From contig PITI01000065.1 in the NCBI GenBank assembly GCA_004325065.1, positions 1 to 25,811 on the forward strand: a stretch of DNA of 25,811 bases, written 5' to 3'. Source of the DNA: Hamiltosporidium magnivora (taxonomy: Eukaryota; Microsporidia; Dubosqiidae). The notes under the pieces were generated by a model. That model worked only from the letters and a program-made list of their open reading frames with translations. It searched no databases and was not told the DNA's origin. Position 1 is the first letter of the stretch; each line of letters starts with the position of its first letter. Of this stretch, positions 1-9,342 are shown in pieces. The position numbers and the translations under genes are program-made.

Positions 1-297
1 ATATTTTATATTCCTTACACTTTAAAATTTACTTTTACTATAATTATTTATTCTAAGACATATCGTTTTGACAATTAAATGTTTTTCGATTCATAAATAT
101 TGATTTCCTTAACTATCAACTCATATTTTGTGCATATCTCGTTCTTCTTTAAAAAATATTTGTTTTTCGTTAAAAATTTAATTTTCAAATTATTTTCTAA
201 TATTTTTTGTATTATTATTATCTTCACGCTTCAACTTAAACTCATCAAAAAATTATAAAATTTTTACGCCTTAAAAATACAAATGCAACCAAATTAG
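1..297. other. AT-rich leader upstream of the PI4-kinase gene
   Basis: No reading frame, RNA gene or repeat is recognisable. The stretch is composed of A/T runs with scattered pyrimidine-rich segments. It presumably holds the promoter of the gene starting at 306, but no convincing TATA box can be singled out in such AT-rich DNA. Confidence 0.5.
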
Positions 298-304
298 CCA
301 CCCC
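298..304 (+). promoter_or_regulatory. CCC-type motif just upstream of the PI4-kinase start codon
   Basis: The bases CCACCCC end one base before the ATG at 306, in a leader that otherwise has hardly any C runs. CCC-like or GGG-like motifs close to the start codon are a described microsporidian promoter signature. Position and contrast with the background support this reading and the choice of ATG. A second example lies before the WD40 gene at 20246-20248. Confidence 0.5.
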
Positions 305-305
305 A

Positions 306-3300
306 ATGCAATTCGACGAATATAAAGAATACAAATCAACTTTAAACAACCAAAAAATCTCCATTAATTTTAGATTCAACAAGAAAGTAACCACAGATGA
401 TTTAAAATCAGCTTTAAACCACTTTACTTATGAAGACCCGTTTTTCCTTTTTTTGTTATTAAAAAATACTCTTTATACGACTGACACACAAATGCTGCAA
501 ACAACAGATAAAAATCTCTACCAAATTTTCTTGGATTCTTTTACACTTCTTCTTAACACACATCTCTATGAAATAATCATCAATGATATTCTTACATTGT
601 CTTTTACCACACCCCTCTGCTATTCTTTAAAATCTGCTCTTTTAGAAATTTTTATTTCAAATTATTCTTTTCTTCACATCGAAGAATTTACTTCATTAAT
701 AGAAACTCTTTCTACAACAATTAAATCCTCTACATTCAATGAAATCATTAATTATCAAAATGATGAACCATTAATGAATGCAATGCTTGATACATTTTTA
801 CTTACACTTTCTCTTATCGCTAAATATCTAGAAACACGTAAAATACTTGATCTTTCAATCACTAACCATCATTTATATTCATTCTCTTTATCTCTTTATA
901 ATGAAATGCTTATGTTACTAAACACATCTAATTTTATGGAAAAAGATATCGTTTTTATTTTTATTAATTCTTTTATAATAAATACATTTACAGAAGGCAC
1001 ATGTATTAATCAAATTAAAGATATATTACTCTCACATAATCTTATGATAGGAGAAGATAGTATGATAGAAATACAGTATCGTATTATTTATACAATGGGA
1101 TGTCTTTCTCCTAAAGACTTTCTTTACGTTTTAGACTTAATTTTTACCACTGATTGTATAATTTTTATGGCCAAAAGAAAAGCACATTCTCTAATTAATA
1201 GGATTACCAATCTTTTTATTATTACTGAACAAGAAAATAATTATAAAACTTATAAAGGATGTAAAAAGAACCACAATATTTTAAAAGATGAAGAAAAAGA
1301 AGCCAAAGACTATGAAACTATCAAAGAATTCAAAGAAAAATTAAATTTGAAATTAAAGCAAGAAATATCAAAAGAAACCAAAAATGATGCAAATTATGAA
1401 GAAAATGAGAAAACAAAGGAAGAAATAAAAGAAGAAATTTTTCAAAAAAATGAAAAACAATTTGAGATTCCTTTATGCATAAAAACCAAACTTAAAAATA
1501 AAAATTTTACTAAAAAATGCATAAAAACAGAAAATATAAAAGAAGAATTACTTTTATGCATTTCAAGTCAGAATCTCTTCACAATCTACAGAAAAGCATT
1601 TTTTTATATTTCTTCTCTAACGAAATACAAAAATCTTTACTCACAAAACTTTCTTTACTTCATTTCTTTAAAACCACTGCCATTTCATTTCCCTGAAATA
1701 AATAATTTCTTTTTAAAACTTACAACTCAAACCTCACCAGAATATTACGCAAATTTCCTTTTAAAAAATGAATTTTCTTTTCCTTTATACACCTTTCTTA
1801 ACACCCTTCCACCAGAATATCCTTTAAACTTTTATTACCACGTTTTTAAAAATTTAAAAAAAGATAATTTACCCGTTACAGACACCCCTTTCAATAACAC
1901 CCTTTATATACCTACCAAGACAGATTTTCACATTTTAGATTTTTTAAATTTTTTTCTAGAAAAAAGAGACAAAATCCTTATTCAGTTACTTAACACCCTT
2001 CCATATATTCCACCCTACAAACCCTTTTATCCTGTAATTTACGATGTATGGATATTTATTCTTAAACATAATTTTCTTAAAAATATGACCTTCTTTTTTT
2101 TAAAAACACCTGCTCTCGTAAAAATGGCAGATTCCTTACAACATCCATCTTCTAAATTACAAATCAAAATTCCATTTATTCTTAAGAAAACTCCAAAACC
2201 ACCTCATCTTACTTTTCTCACGATTCTTTATTTTTCAGAAAAAAATAAAATTTCAAATTTTAATTATACAGGTGTTATTGAGTACATCACTGATGATAAG
2301 ACACTTAGATTTCTCAAAGAGGAAGTTGAAGAATTGATTGAACAAATACACTTAGAAGAGGGTGTTATTAAAGGGAAATTTAATTTTATTGATAAAGAAG
2401 AGTTAGAAGCCTTAGAAAGGGAAAAAGGCTGTTATACCGTTATTAAAGTGAATAACACAACTACTTATAATAACACCCCTATTAATAACCCTAATATTAC
2501 TAATACTAGTGATAACACCCCTATTAATAACCCTAATATTACTAATACCAGTGATAACACCCCTATAACTACTACCCTTATAAATAACACCCCTGTTATT
2601 ACTTTTGCCTTTAATAACCCTTTACCTATGCCTTTTAATCTTTCATATGCTTACACCCTGTTATCTTTAGGCACAAATACTTCTTCTTATAAGACAACGC
2701 TTATAATTTCTTTAAAGATTTTAAAAATACTTTTATGTAAAGATAACACCCTGTTATATAATATAAAATTACATATTTATTTTTCTGAGATTTTTAAGAC
2801 TTTGAAAGCAAGAAATCAATTTAAAGATACCGAGGATGTCTTTATTTCTTATCTTAGTTTCTATAAAACCATTTTAAGTGAAATAAGTGGTAATTCACCT
2901 ATTTTTTATAATTATATAGTGTTATTTATAGCAGATATAACTCTTTTTGGTAAAGATTATTTAACTCTTGGTTTTACGTCTTTTAAAGATTTATATTCTT
3001 ACGTTGAAATTACAATGAAAAAGATAGAAGACTTTAGTAATGAGGTATGTGAATTAAGGGGTGTTAAGGATAGTAGATATGTATTAGAGGGTGTTAAGTA
3101 TAGTAGGTATGTATTAGAGGGTGTTAATGATAGTAGGTATGTATTAGAAGGTGTTAAGGATTGTAGGGATGTATTAGAGGGTGTTAACAAGTATAAAGAT
3201 ATACAACAGGGTGTTAACAATATAACTAATCAACAACAGGGTGTTAACACTTTAACTAATCAACAGCAGGGTGTTAACAATATAACTAATCAACAACAGG

Positions 3301-5852
3301 GTGTTAACAATATAACTAATCAACAACAGGGTGTTAATTATAGTATTGATGTCACCTCTGATATTTTCTTTTTAATCGATGTTGTTTATTTAAATCTTTA
3401 TAATAGTAACACCCTTTTATCAGTAATACAGTTACTTAAGACCCTTTTAGCTACTACCTTTAACTATAAGACCCTTTATGTATTAGTACGTATATGTAAC
3501 ACCCTTTATTTACCAAAAAGTATAGTACTTCCTTATCTTAAAAGGGTGTTACGAGTAGATGTAGATTTTAAAATAGACCCCGTTATTTTCAGAAAGCTTT
3601 CAATTGAAACCGAAGGTTTCTTTAAATTCTTCTTTGATAATATATGTGTTACTACAGGAGAAAGTATTACTAATAATAACACCACTTACAATAACACTAG
3701 TAGTCTATGGTATAACAGGTATAGTGGTTATAAGGGTGTTAATACTGGTAATAGAATTATAGAAAGTATAACCCTTGATAATTGGTACTCTTATTATAAA
3801 AGGTACCCTTTAAATATAAATTTACCTATGACTAATAATAAGACCCCTTTAATTACTAACATAGATTTTGAAGCCTCTTTAAAACATACCGTTAATAATA
3901 ACACCCTTGATGATAAAGACTTAACCCTTATTTATAATATGTATAGAAGAAAGGGTGTTATTTCCTTTATAAGAAATAACAGTAAAATTTTTAATTATTT
4001 AAATTATTCAATATTTGTTGATAACAGTATGTCTGTAATGGATTGTATTACTGTTATTTATAGGTCTTTAAATAGAGAACATATAAAAATAGCTTTAGAA
4101 GTATTAAAAACAAAACAAAATATTCGTTTTTATATTCCTCAATTGATTCAAGTGTTAAGAAGAGAAGAAGTAAGATGTGATGTTTTTATTTTATTGATAC
4201 ATCTGTCTAATAATAATATTTTATGTCATGAACTCCTTTTAAATCTTAAGTGTAATATAAGTGAAGAGAATGGAAATAAAAAGAATTTACGGGGTGATCA
4301 TACAAATAAGAGTAATGTGTTTAAGAAATGTATGGATGATCTTATTTTAGGAATTGGTGAGAAAGAGGTGTTGTTGTATGAAAAACAGGTTAAATTTTAT
4401 AAAAATTTAAATTCTATTTCTTTTAATGCACGGAATGAAGAAAATAAAAAGGAATTTATTAACAAAGAATTGGAGAAGATAGAGATAGGGGGTGTTAATG
4501 AAGAGGTGTGGGATATAAAGGGTGTTAGTTATAAGGATATGTTAGAGGGTGTTAATGACAGAGGTAGTAAAGAAGAGGGTGTTAATGAGAGAGGTAGTAA
4601 ACAACAGGGTGTTACTTATAAGGATATATTAGAGGGTGTTAATGACATAGGTACTAAAGAAGAGGGTGTTAATGACATAGGTACTAAAGAAGAGGGTGTT
4701 AATGACACAGGTAGTAAACAACAGGGTGTTAGTTATAAGGATATGTTAGAGGGTGTTAATGACAGAGGTAGTAAAGAAGAGGGTGCTAGTTATAAGGATA
4801 GTAGTATAAATGGTGTTAATAAAGAGGATATATTAGAGGGTGTTAATAAAGCGGATACTAAACAAGAGGGTGTTAATAATCTTTCAGATAAACAATGGGG
4901 TGTTAGTATTCAAGGCCTTTATTACTGCTTTGGTACTGAAGAAATAGTTGATATTGTAAAGGGTAGTGGAAGGGTATTACAGAGCCATGCTAAGGTTCCT
5001 TATATGATAACCCTTAAGTGTATAAATAAAGCGGGTGTTAGCAATGATGGTGTTATTAAGACCCCTTGTTCTTATATTTATAAAAGGCTTATTGTTAAAG
5101 CTGGTGATGACTGTAGACAAGACATGTTGGCTTTACAATTGATTCAAATTTTTAAAGACATTTTTAAGAAGAATAATTTGGATATTTTTTTGTATCCGTA
5201 TAGAGTTTTATGTACAGATAGTGAGTGTGGTTTAATAGAAGTTGTAGAAAATGCTATAACACGTGATCAGATTGGAAGAGAAAAAATTAACAGTTTAGTC
5301 GATTATTTTGAATTGAAATTTGGTTTTAAAGAAGGTGAAAGATATTCAAAGGCACTTTATAATTTTGTAAGTTCATTGGTTGGTTATTCTTTGGTAGTTT
5401 ACTTTTTAAATATTAAAGATAGACATAACGGTAATATTCTTATAGATGATGATGGATTTATGATTCATATAGATTTTGGGTTTATGTTTGAGACTTCGCC
5501 TGGAAATTTAAGTATAGAACTTCCTTTGAAATTAACAGCTGAAATATTTATGTTAATGGGTGGTTATGACGGTGTGGCGTTTAAATTTTATAGAGAAATG
5601 ATGGTTAAAGGATTTGTAGCTTTGAGGAGATCTTCTAAGGAAATAATGTATGCTGTTGATTGTTTTAAAGAGAGTGGTCTTGATTGTTATAGGAAAGGAG
5701 CAGTGGATAACTTTTATAGTAGATTTATGTTTAATGTAGGAGATAATGAAATAAAAGAAAATGTTGAGAAAATGATAAATGGGAGTTGTAAGAAGTTTAG
5801 GACGTGGATTTATGATAAATATCAGGAAGTAACGAATAACATAGCATTTTAA
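306..5852 (+). CDS. STT4: Phosphatidylinositol 4-kinase, Stt4/PI4KA class, with in-frame repeats
   Basis: Predicted to phosphorylate phosphatidylinositol at the 4-position, making PI4P, in known homologues at the plasma membrane. The C-terminal PI3K/PI4K domain is clear: KAGDDCRQD with ATP-binding Lys1598, the catalytic loop KDRHNGN (Asp1705, His1707, Asn1710), and HIDFGFMFE with Asp1723 of the DFG. HIDFGFMFE and LTAEIFMLMGG fit the type III alpha (Stt4/PI4KA) class rather than Pik1. A helical PIK domain is visible near residues 1270-1315 (RFYIPQLIQVLRRE). The N-terminal two thirds is poorly conserved, with a Lys/Glu-rich stretch at about 315-400. At 1848 residues it has about the usual length (yeast Stt4 about 1900), but roughly 270 residues are low-complexity repeats near 722-755, 919-1018 and 1396-1535; the last lies between the PIK and catalytic domains. 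The ATG follows a CCC motif. All catalytic residues are present and there is no break, so it is probably functional. Confidence 0.93.
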   Translation: MQFDEYKEYKSTLNNQKISINFRFNKKVTTDDLKSALNHFTYEDPFFLFLLLKNTLYTTDTQMLQTTDKNLYQIFLDSFTLLLNTHLYEIIINDILTLSFTTPLCYSLKSALLEIFISNYSFLHIEEFTSLIETLSTTIKSSTFNEIINYQNDEPLMNAMLDTFLLTLSLIAKYLETRKILDLSITNHHLYSFSLSLYNEMLMLLNTSNFMEKDIVFIFINSFIINTFTEGTCINQIKDILLSHNLMIGEDSMIEIQYRIIYTMGCLSPKDFLYVLDLIFTTDCIIFMAKRKAHSLINRITNLFIITEQENNYKTYKGCKKNHNILKDEEKEAKDYETIKEFKEKLNLKLKQEISKETKNDANYEENEKTKEEIKEEIFQKNEKQFEIPLCIKTKLKNKNFTKKCIKTENIKEELLLCISSQNLFTIYRKAFFYISSLTKYKNLYSQNFLYFISLKPLPFHFPEINNFFLKLTTQTSPEYYANFLLKNEFSFPLYTFLNTLPPEYPLNFYYHVFKNLKKDNLPVTDTPFNNTLYIPTKTDFHILDFLNFFLEKRDKILIQLLNTLPYIPPYKPFYPVIYDVWIFILKHNFLKNMTFFFLKTPALVKMADSLQHPSSKLQIKIPFILKKTPKPPHLTFLTILYFSEKNKISNFNYTGVIEYITDDKTLRFLKEEVEELIEQIHLEEGVIKGKFNFIDKEELEALEREKGCYTVIKVNNTTTYNNTPINNPNITNTSDNTPINNPNITNTSDNTPITTTLINNTPVITFAFNNPLPMPFNLSYAYTLLSLGTNTSSYKTTLIISLKILKILLCKDNTLLYNIKLHIYFSEIFKTLKARNQFKDTEDVFISYLSFYKTILSEISGNSPIFYNYIVLFIADITLFGKDYLTLGFTSFKDLYSYVEITMKKIEDFSNEVCELRGVKDSRYVLEGVKYSRYVLEGVNDSRYVLEGVKDCRDVLEGVNKYKDIQQGVNNITNQQQGVNTLTNQQQGVNNITNQQQGVNNITNQQQGVNYSIDVTSDIFFLIDVVYLNLYNSNTLLSVIQLLKTLLATTFNYKTLYVLVRICNTLYLPKSIVLPYLKRVLRVDVDFKIDPVIFRKLSIETEGFFKFFFDNICVTTGESITNNNTTYNNTSSLWYNRYSGYKGVNTGNRIIESITLDNWYSYYKRYPLNINLPMTNNKTPLITNIDFEASLKHTVNNNTLDDKDLTLIYNMYRRKGVISFIRNNSKIFNYLNYSIFVDNSMSVMDCITVIYRSLNREHIKIALEVLKTKQNIRFYIPQLIQVLRREEVRCDVFILLIHLSNNNILCHELLLNLKCNISEENGNKKNLRGDHTNKSNVFKKCMDDLILGIGEKEVLLYEKQVKFYKNLNSISFNARNEENKKEFINKELEKIEIGGVNEEVWDIKGVSYKDMLEGVNDRGSKEEGVNERGSKQQGVTYKDILEGVNDIGTKEEGVNDIGTKEEGVNDTGSKQQGVSYKDMLEGVNDRGSKEEGASYKDSSINGVNKEDILEGVNKADTKQEGVNNLSDKQWGVSIQGLYYCFGTEEIVDIVKGSGRVLQSHAKVPYMITLKCINKAGVSNDGVIKTPCSYIYKRLIVKAGDDCRQDMLALQLIQIFKDIFKKNNLDIFLYPYRVLCTDSECGLIEVVENAITRDQIGREKINSLVDYFELKFGFKEGERYSKALYNFVSSLVGYSLVVYFLNIKDRHNGNILIDDDGFMIHIDFGFMFETSPGNLSIELPLKLTAEIFMLMGGYDGVAFKFYREMMVKGFVALRRSSKEIMYAVDCFKESGLDCYRKGAVDNFYSRFMFNVGDNEIKENVEKMINGSCKKFRTWIYDKYQEVTNNIAF
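2471..2566 (+). repeat. In-frame 42-bp tandem repeat (NTP type) in the PI4-kinase gene
   Basis: Two copies of a 42-bp unit start at 2471 and 2513 and differ at a single base. A partial third copy starts at 2555. Each unit opens with TAACACCCCT and encodes 14 residues (NTPINNPNITNTSD). Because 42 is a multiple of three, expansion keeps the frame. TAACACCC is the reverse complement of the GGGTGTTA that opens the repeats at 3059 and 4490. Confidence 0.9.
3059..3358 (+). repeat. In-frame 30-bp tandem repeat (GVK/GVN type) in the PI4-kinase gene
   Basis: Ten consecutive 30-bp units start at 3059, 3089, 3119 and so on to 3329. Nearly every one opens with GGGTGTTA; the unit at 3149 has AGGTGTTA. 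The encoded 10-residue units fall into two blocks: GV(K/N)xSRYVLE in units 1-4 and GVNNITNQQQ-like in units 6-9, so two local expansions share one phase. The repeat covers about residues 919-1018 and is probably disordered. Confidence 0.93.
4490..4908 (+). repeat. In-frame mixed 27/30-bp repeat (GVN/GVS type) in the PI4-kinase gene
   Basis: About fourteen units of 9 or 10 codons each open with GGGTGTTA or a one-base variant. They alternate between GVSYKDMLE-like 9-residue and GVNDRGSKEE-like 10-residue forms, including higher-order duplications of the pair. The array encodes about residues 1396-1535, between the helical PIK domain and the catalytic domain. It uses the same opening motif as the repeat at 3059. 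Confidence 0.92.
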
Positions 5853-8167
5853 TATTTTTTGTGTATAAATAAGGAAGAATGGTAGTCTATTTTGTTAAAT
5901 TGTGTATTGGTGGCTGTTGGTTAGTAAAAGTAATCTTTGTATTTTTTGGGTTTCTTATTTTCATAAAAAAAGTATAAATTAATGTCTTTAAAACAAATTA
6001 GAAGTCATTCTGTTCATGAAAATATTTGAGAATGTAAAAATGAGAGTTAATCTATGAACAAAAAACAAATTAAAATTTTAAGAACAAAACTGGTATTTAT
6101 TTTAAGAATTAAAATAGTTAAAAAGCACCTGTAAAAGTAGAAATTATTCAAATGAGATTTATTTCAGTTTCAGATATTGAAAAACCAAGAGAAATTCCCC
6201 GCGGGTCTGTTGAAGCTTATTTAGATTGGATAAGATACAGTGATACTTTGGTATAAATAAATTGGCTTTGAATTGTCTTAATCAGACAGGATATTTGATC
6301 TAAAAGAAAATAAACCTCAAAATAAGGTGATGAATACGATAAAATGTCTACCAAAATATCATTTTGAAGATTTAATTGCCCAAGAAATTTGAGTGTAGGC
6401 AAAATTTAATGTAGAAATATTGTGAAAAATGTAATGGCATATAGAAGTTTGGCCTCATTACACATTTATAAAGCAGATCAGCACAATTAAGCAGCGTATA
6501 AATACTAAACTTTTTGTTGAAAATACATTTTATATTTAAAACATGAGTTATTTAGAAAATCGAATTAAATATAAGGAGCACTGTAGCTAAGAACTTTAAT
6601 TGGATAGGAATATAGCAATCTACGACATTTTACAACTATTCTCTGATAAAAAAAAATGGTTTTTGAAAGTAAATTAACGAACTCTTTTTCGAATTAAAAT
6701 AGGATATATTACACAAGGGCTCGGTATAACACTTAATAGTGCTAAATTTAAACAAATTAAACCAATTTTTTTTATGCAGAAACTTCGAAAGACTGAATCT
6801 TTATATGCGTGTTTATATTTCGCTGTAAAGGATCGGATAGAAGAAAAATAAATCAATATTCTAACTGTAACTGCATCTAGAAAACGATCATGGTAATTTA
6901 AGATGAGTTACTAAAGATAAACAATATCCATATATATAGGCTTTACTTATAATGCAAGTCAGGCGATTCATTAATTTACCAAACGCCAATGAAATCGTAA
7001 AAAGTATTGTTTCAAAACAGATTGAACTAGTTAATTCGAAAAAAAATACAATCATGATAAAAAAAATGTACAACGTTTACTGATTTCTATGTTTCATTTC
7101 GAAGAAATTGTAGCTGAAAAAAAATACAGAATATATGATAAAAAAAAATTAGTGTTAAACATCAACTTTTATCAACCACACCACATGAAAATATTTGTTC
7201 AAATATGCACTCATATATGAATTAATACATGGTGTACATAAAACAGAAAATTACATTTCCTGAATAGATATTTGTATTATTTCAAATGAATTAAGAACTC
7301 AAATTATGTATCTTTTTTATTTTATTCCAATGCTTTATTTTGATAAAATAATAGATGGAAATAAGGGTATTACAATCATTTCACAGTTGATTTCCATTAA
7401 ATTTTTAGATTTGAGCCCGTATCTGTGAAAATTCTAATAACTAGATTGACAAGTGCATTTTCAATAAATATTATCAGGTGCAAAATATAATAGAACGTTT
7501 TTTATCAAAACCACCTGATATATTTAGATGCAATACATCAAAGACCCAGAAGAAAATATTCATAAAATTTAAAAGATTATAAATACACTTTTAATCTTTA
7601 AAACAAAAACAAGTCTATATATTGAGCAGTAAGAAAAATAAGCATTAAAATACCAAAAGCATCAAAATGAACAAATATTTTAGAAAATTAAGTCAAACGA
7701 AAATTATAGACAAAACACGGATGGCATATTTACAAATAGGATTAAAACAATATAACGTTCTTGGCATTGAATTAATAAATAAATGAAATGCGCAATACAT
7801 GAAAATATTTTGAGAAAACTATCACCATGGTTATTTTAAAGACCCAGACTCGTGTCAAATCGTGTTTTTGATATCAGTCTGAAATATTTTACATTTTCAA
7901 TGAGTTACTATTCTTTAGTTATAAGAAAATTGATTTTCATGTATTTTATTAAATTGTTTTTATACAAAATGATAACTTTGTTTAACACCAAATCCAATAC
8001 TGTAGTATGTCGTATAATTTCCTTCTATTATAAATTATTATAAATTAATAAACTTATGCGGTGGCATGTATTCGAAGTAATATGGTAATTACATCCAAAA
8101 AATGTAAAAAGTAAAATTGAACTAAAGTACATGTAAACTATAATAAAGATCAAAATTACAAAAACTT
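5853..8167. other. Long AT-rich spacer with no supported gene
   Basis: Only short open stretches interrupted by stops are present. A 34-codon open frame at 6151-6255 around a rare GC-rich patch reads protein-like (MRFISVSDIEK start) but is too short to call. The 13-mer CATGAAAATATTT recurs at 6015, 7184 and 7798. No RNA gene is recognisable. The spacer may hold decayed coding or transposon sequence. Confidence 0.5.
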
Positions 8168-8326
8168 TTATTTATGCCTTCTTTTATATATAGTATATAA
8201 ATAGACACATGACCCAAATACTAAAAATAGTCCCAAAACCCCCAATATATAAATAATTTTTCTTCTTAATTCAGTGCTTTGTTTATGTTTTGAATCTAAT
8301 ATTGAAAATATTTTTTTTAGCTCGTT
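8168..8326 (-). pseudogene. Frameshifted relic of the kinase membrane-anchor tail
   Basis: In another frame than the kinase ending at 8317, an uninterrupted 52-codon stretch plus stop continues the protein as NELKKIF... and ends in a hydrophobic helix (IIYILGVLGLFLVFGSCVYL) followed by KRRHK. It aligns in position and pattern with the tail of the paralogue at 21179-22522 (NELKKLF..., RKKIMIKILGISVLIIVIAE). One missing base at about 8326-8331 is enough to explain the switch. The open frame suggests a recent lesion, a recoding event or a sequence error. Confidence 0.75.
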
Positions 8327-9342
8327 AAATAACTAAAAGCTAGATGCTGTATAGGTATCACCACATTTCCCACAATTGCTCTAAAACCTAGTAGTCCATA
8401 GGCTCGTTGTTCGGCCTCTTCTTGATTGGCGGTTTTTCTTAGTAAATGTTTTTCGTTTGAGTTTAGCTTAAATGTAGAAAACTCTCTTTTATTTTTTGAA
8501 CTACAACAATGTAATTCAAAACTATATTCTGGGTGCTCGTAGTAGACTACTCTATCGTGCAATTTTATTTTAGTGTTATTATCAGAGATTTCAAAATTTT
8601 TTGTGCTATTAAAACAAAATACAAAGTCATATAAAGGATTAAAAATAGGATGTATTAGGGCTAAATCTGCTGAAATACGATTTTTAGGATCAGACATCAA
8701 ACACTGTTCGAAAAAATCATTCACTTTATCATCTTTAAGGGTAATACCATTTATATATTTCTGCGAACTATAGCCAAAACTATAAATATCAGCAATAGAA
8801 CTACAACTTTGTCCATTTCTAATTTCAGGTGCAATATACAAATATTTTTTATGATTGTTCTTTCCATTTTTAATATCTTTATCTGAAAATAATCTCTTTT
8901 GCTTTTTTTCGAATACTGCATGTCCAAAATCGATCGCTTTAATTTTTAAGTTTTCCGCAAGCATCATATTGTCAAATTTAAAATCTCCAATTACTATTTT
9001 TTGAACTCGTAAGAAATTTAACACATCTAGCATTTGTTTCATTATGAATAAAAATTTTATAAGTGTTTCTATATTGTTATCTAAATAATCGAGTAATGTT
9101 ATGGGAAGATATTCGAATAGGAAATATTCATAATCCGAATCGTTATAATATCCATAAAACTTTACGATATTCTCATGCCTTAGGTAGCTCTCAAATAGTT
9201 GTACAATAAAACAGAAATCGTTAGCTACATTTTTTTCTTGTACTTTTAATGCAAAGCTTTCCTCAGTTTGAATATCTTTAACCAAAAAAACACTGCCTTC
9301 AACGCCTTTCCCTAGAAATCTTATAGCTTCATATTTTTTCAC
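8317..9342 (-). CDS. Protein kinase, truncated at both ends relative to its paralogue
   Basis: A 341-residue eukaryotic-type protein kinase. Glycine loop FLGKGVEGSVFL (9-20), Lys33 in FALKV, catalytic loop IGDFKFDN with Asp120 and Lys122, DFG at 138-140, and YIAPE after an activation segment rich in basic residues. The HRD motif is altered (His-Arg to Ile-Gly), but the catalytic Asp, Lys and Asn remain, so catalysis is possible. The paralogue at 21179-22522 has an N-terminal signal peptide and a C-terminal membrane helix; here both survive only as out-of-frame relics in the flanks. The ATG at 9342 is therefore an internal Met of the ancestral protein. This may be a cytosolic remnant still in use or a young pseudogene. 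Family beyond 'protein kinase' is not recognised. Confidence 0.8.
   Translation of the reverse strand: MKKYEAIRFLGKGVEGSVFLVKDIQTEESFALKVQEKNVANDFCFIVQLFESYLRHENIVKFYGYYNDSDYEYFLFEYLPITLLDYLDNNIETLIKFLFIMKQMLDVLNFLRVQKIVIGDFKFDNMMLAENLKIKAIDFGHAVFEKKQKRLFSDKDIKNGKNNHKKYLYIAPEIRNGQSCSSIADIYSFGYSSQKYINGITLKDDKVNDFFEQCLMSDPKNRISADLALIHPIFNPLYDFVFCFNSTKNFEISDNNTKIKLHDRVVYYEHPEYSFELHCCSSKNKREFSTFKLNSNEKHLLRKTANQEEAEQRAYGLLGFRAIVGNVVIPIQHLAFSYLTS
8828..9045 (-). repeat. Near-identical tract shared with the paralogous kinase
   Basis: These 218 bases differ from 21879-22096 at one position only (8956). The flanking coding sequence on both sides differs at about 5-28% of bases. The tract covers the catalytic loop, DFG and APE region. 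Identity includes synonymous sites, so it is not explained by protein constraint alone. Confidence 0.85.

Noticed and set aside
2999..3220. Minus-strand 73-codon frame of LTPSNTYLL repeats
   Set aside because: It is the antisense shadow of the 30-bp repeat in the PI4-kinase gene; its repetitiveness comes from that array.
6151..6255. Short protein-like frame (MRFISVSDIEKPRE...) of 34 codons
   Set aside because: Plausible peptide around a GC-rich patch, but stops on both sides and no recognised domain or continuation in other frames.
6600..6860. Plus-strand stretch with FRIKIGYITQGLGITLNSAKF, faintly like the FGLxNAPAxF region of Ty3-type reverse transcriptase
   Set aside because: No YxDD motif or neighbouring domains could be found and stops interrupt it; the likeness is too weak to name.
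7852..8043. 63-codon frame starting at GTG
   Set aside because: Non-ATG start, no motif, T-rich composition.
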